Source of the DNA: Sipunculus nudus
Lineage: Eukaryota; Annelida; Sipuncula; Golfingiida; Sipunculidae
Direction: 5' to 3'
Length of the DNA stretch: 64,000 bases
Assembly: GCA_026874595.1 (NCBI GenBank)
Contig: CM049317.1
Span: 10,018,382-10,082,381, forward strand
Shown: positions 58,608 through 61,600 of the stretch, piece after piece
Layout of the letters: each line of letters starts with the position of its first letter
How positions within the stretch are numbered: position 1 is the stretch's first letter
The notes under the pieces: model-generated
What the model was told of the DNA's origin: nothing
Seen by the model: the letters and a program-made list of their open reading frames with translations, nothing else
Database searches by the model: none
Position numbers and translations under genes: made by a program

Positions 58608-61600
58608 TATATATAGCATATATATATGTATATGCACATCTGGTTCAGTCATTTATTATTTCACAGTTTTTCGTTATTAAACCTATAATCTAATTGGGTG
58701 ACTCCTCTGATGTCACCATATATTTATTGAACCATTTTAAACCCATAAGAATAGTTGTTATTGGATGAGGGACTAATGCACATAGTGATGGTATTTTTAA
58801 TAACAGGGATTATTTCTGACTGCATTTTTAGAGAGAAAACTAAGCGGCAGTGGTCTGACCCTCAGACAGGCTCACAGGTTACCTCATAGTAAAGGTGAGT
58901 TCAGCTGCATATATTCATGAAAAGTATATATGAATGTGATTACTTCTGCAATGTTTTTGAATTCGAATACAAATAATTTTATACTTTTTACAAATGTATT
59001 TGAATACAAATACTGAAAATACCTGTATTCGAATACAATGAATACGAATACAGAATATGAATACCCCATGTCTGGTGAGTTGTCTAGATCATACATTATA
59101 ATAATAATGTCTGGTGAGTTGTCTAGATCATACATTATAATAATAATGTCTGGTGAGTTGTCTAGATCATACATTATAATAAAAATGTCTGGTGAGTTGT
59201 CTAGATCATACATTATAATAATAATGTCTGGTGAATTGTCTAGATCATACATTATAATAATAATGTCTGGTGAGTTGTCTAGATCATACATTATAATAAT
59301 AATGTCTGGTGAGTTGTCTAGATCATACATTATAAATTAATTGGCATTCAGTAGGTACTGACTTTATCACATATTACTTAGCTTTAATCCTTTCCTGTTA
59401 ACATTTATTTTAGATTTCAGACAAATTCTGACACGTCTCACATTTAAATTACAGGCAATATCTTACTCGGCTTTTGTTGTATCTCTATCAAATTTGCAAC
59501 AGTACCTACAGAGAAGGTTTGCTTTAGGTTATAGGGAAACTGTAGAACTGAAAATAAATATACAATATATTTGACCTGAGTGAGTCCATCTTCATAGGGG
59601 GGGGGGGGGTCTAAGTCCAACCTTAGAGTGGACTTTTAGTCAGCCTGGAAACAGTAAAGGCTTAACAAGAGATCAGCATGTAGCTTTATACTAACTGGAA
59701 CTTTTGAGTCTTAAATTCATAGAAGTATTGATTCATATCTAGAACCTCCTGGGTCAAATGAAAGATGGATGAATTAGTAATATCTTAATCATGTTACAAT
59801 CTTAAATGTGATTACAAAATAATAATTTTGTTTGTATGATGGGATTAACAACTAAAAAACCTTGTTGTGTTGATTTCAGATATGTTACAGTTTCCCGGTA
59901 GTCACTTTACGCTTCATGAGTTTGCCTCCATTTTGATAATATATTCGCAATAATGTCAAGCTGATTTCATAATGATGCTTAACTCTGATACATAGGCATA
60001 ATGATTTGCAGTACTGTAAATGTGAGGAGAGTTTCATGATGGTGGTGTTGATGATGATTATGAGAGACTTTTTGTGATTATGATGATAGTGATTATGATC
60101 ATGACCATGACTTGATTTTTGCAGGGTCAACTGCAATAGCTCAGAGGGTGTTAACGCAAAGTTCAGAAGTTGAGCAAGCCATTTCTGATGCACTGGTCAG
60201 TAAACCGTATAATTTTAGTGAACATACATACAATATATGTTTACAAGCACAGAATTTATATGACAATTGTTCTCTTTCTCCTTTCGCCACGGGATCCAAG
60301 TGATGTTAGCATAAAATGTTTAATCGTAATAATAATTTCATATAGTTATGGTGAAAATGAAAGTCCAGTTCCCACATTAATTTTGTCACTGAGTGATACC
60401 TGTAAACATAGATTACCTGGCAGATACACCTGGATGTTTAATTGATTAACATTAGTAATTCACATGTATTATGCATGACTTCTGGTCATTTAAGTTTATA
60501 GCAATGGATCAGCTTTGAAATCTGTTTTTTTTTTTTTAACAGAAAAATTGTTAGGTTTCTAGATTGTTGAAATAATGTACATGCATAGACCATAGACTTA
60601 AAAGGTCCACAAATGTCCGAATTCATTGTATTTTTATATTGCTCTAGTTGCTTCATATATGTTAATTTACCAATTAATTTGACGCAGACTGTGGTATATT
60701 GTTTTCCAGTTGCCTATCATACAAATTTACCAGAGTACTCTGGATAAAATTTTAATTTTACATTTGACGCAGAGTTGGTTATGGGTGACATTCATTTCCT
60801 GTAAGATATAGATCTTCCGGAAAAATATATTGATAAAATGTAGATTTTTAAAAATGGAAACTTATAATACCCTTAAGTTTGAAATGAGAATAGCATCTTA
60901 TATCTTTATCAGTAAGAATGTGCCAAGTTAGTATAGTGCCAGTGAAATTAAAACCATTACCTTTTTTGCTTTATATGTGGCTTTGTTTCACATCCTATGT
61001 AGAAAGAGACTAGCAACACATTTACTTTAGTATTGAAAGACCTTATCTATTTACAGACCTTAGTTTTTAGCTCAGCTGACTTTCAGTCATGCTGAGCTAT
61101 AGCGATCACTCTTTGTCCGTCGTCCGTCTGTCCGTTAACTAGGCACAAATCGTAACCGCTGGACCTAGAATCTTGTAACTTGACATTCTGAGAGGTCAAT
61201 AAAAAATCTCCTTGGAAACCAGAAATTAGGTCTCTTGTTACCCATATCCTTCGAGCTATGGGGCCCCAAAGTACCTCCCAGAATAGTAAAAAAATTCATA
61301 CAAAAACTTCAATATCTCATTAACTACATCACTGATGGTCATGATTTTTGGCATACATATTAATCATGAGATGTTCCATCAGTTCCTGCAGACTGGTGGC
61401 ACCACCTGTATTTTTCGATTTTTAACGAATTTTTTTCTCTATTTTTGAGACCTTAAAAAAAGTGAACATCTGTTAACAGGCCACATATTGTATAGACTAA
61501 ACCTAGAATCTTCATTCTTGACACAGAGAGAGACCTATGAAAAGTCTCCATGGAAACCAGAAATTAGGTCTCTGTTACCCATATCCTTTGAGCTATGGGG

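Larger units (their letters stand above)
56344..58831 (+). other. CLASP: Intron 20
   Basis: Contains a 26-bp tandem array (57541-57667) and an (AT)n tract (58561-58612). Otherwise AT-rich with nothing recognised. Confidence 0.8.
58895..60124 (+). other. CLASP: Intron 21
   Basis: Begins with an apparent hAT remnant (58902-59073) followed by a 39-bp array (59068-59336). A poly-G run lies near 59600. The rest is AT-rich. Confidence 0.8.

Noticed and set aside
58884-59340. 148-codon minus and 100-codon plus open frames with 13-residue repeats
   Set aside because: They translate the 39-bp tandem array; both strands are open only because of the period.
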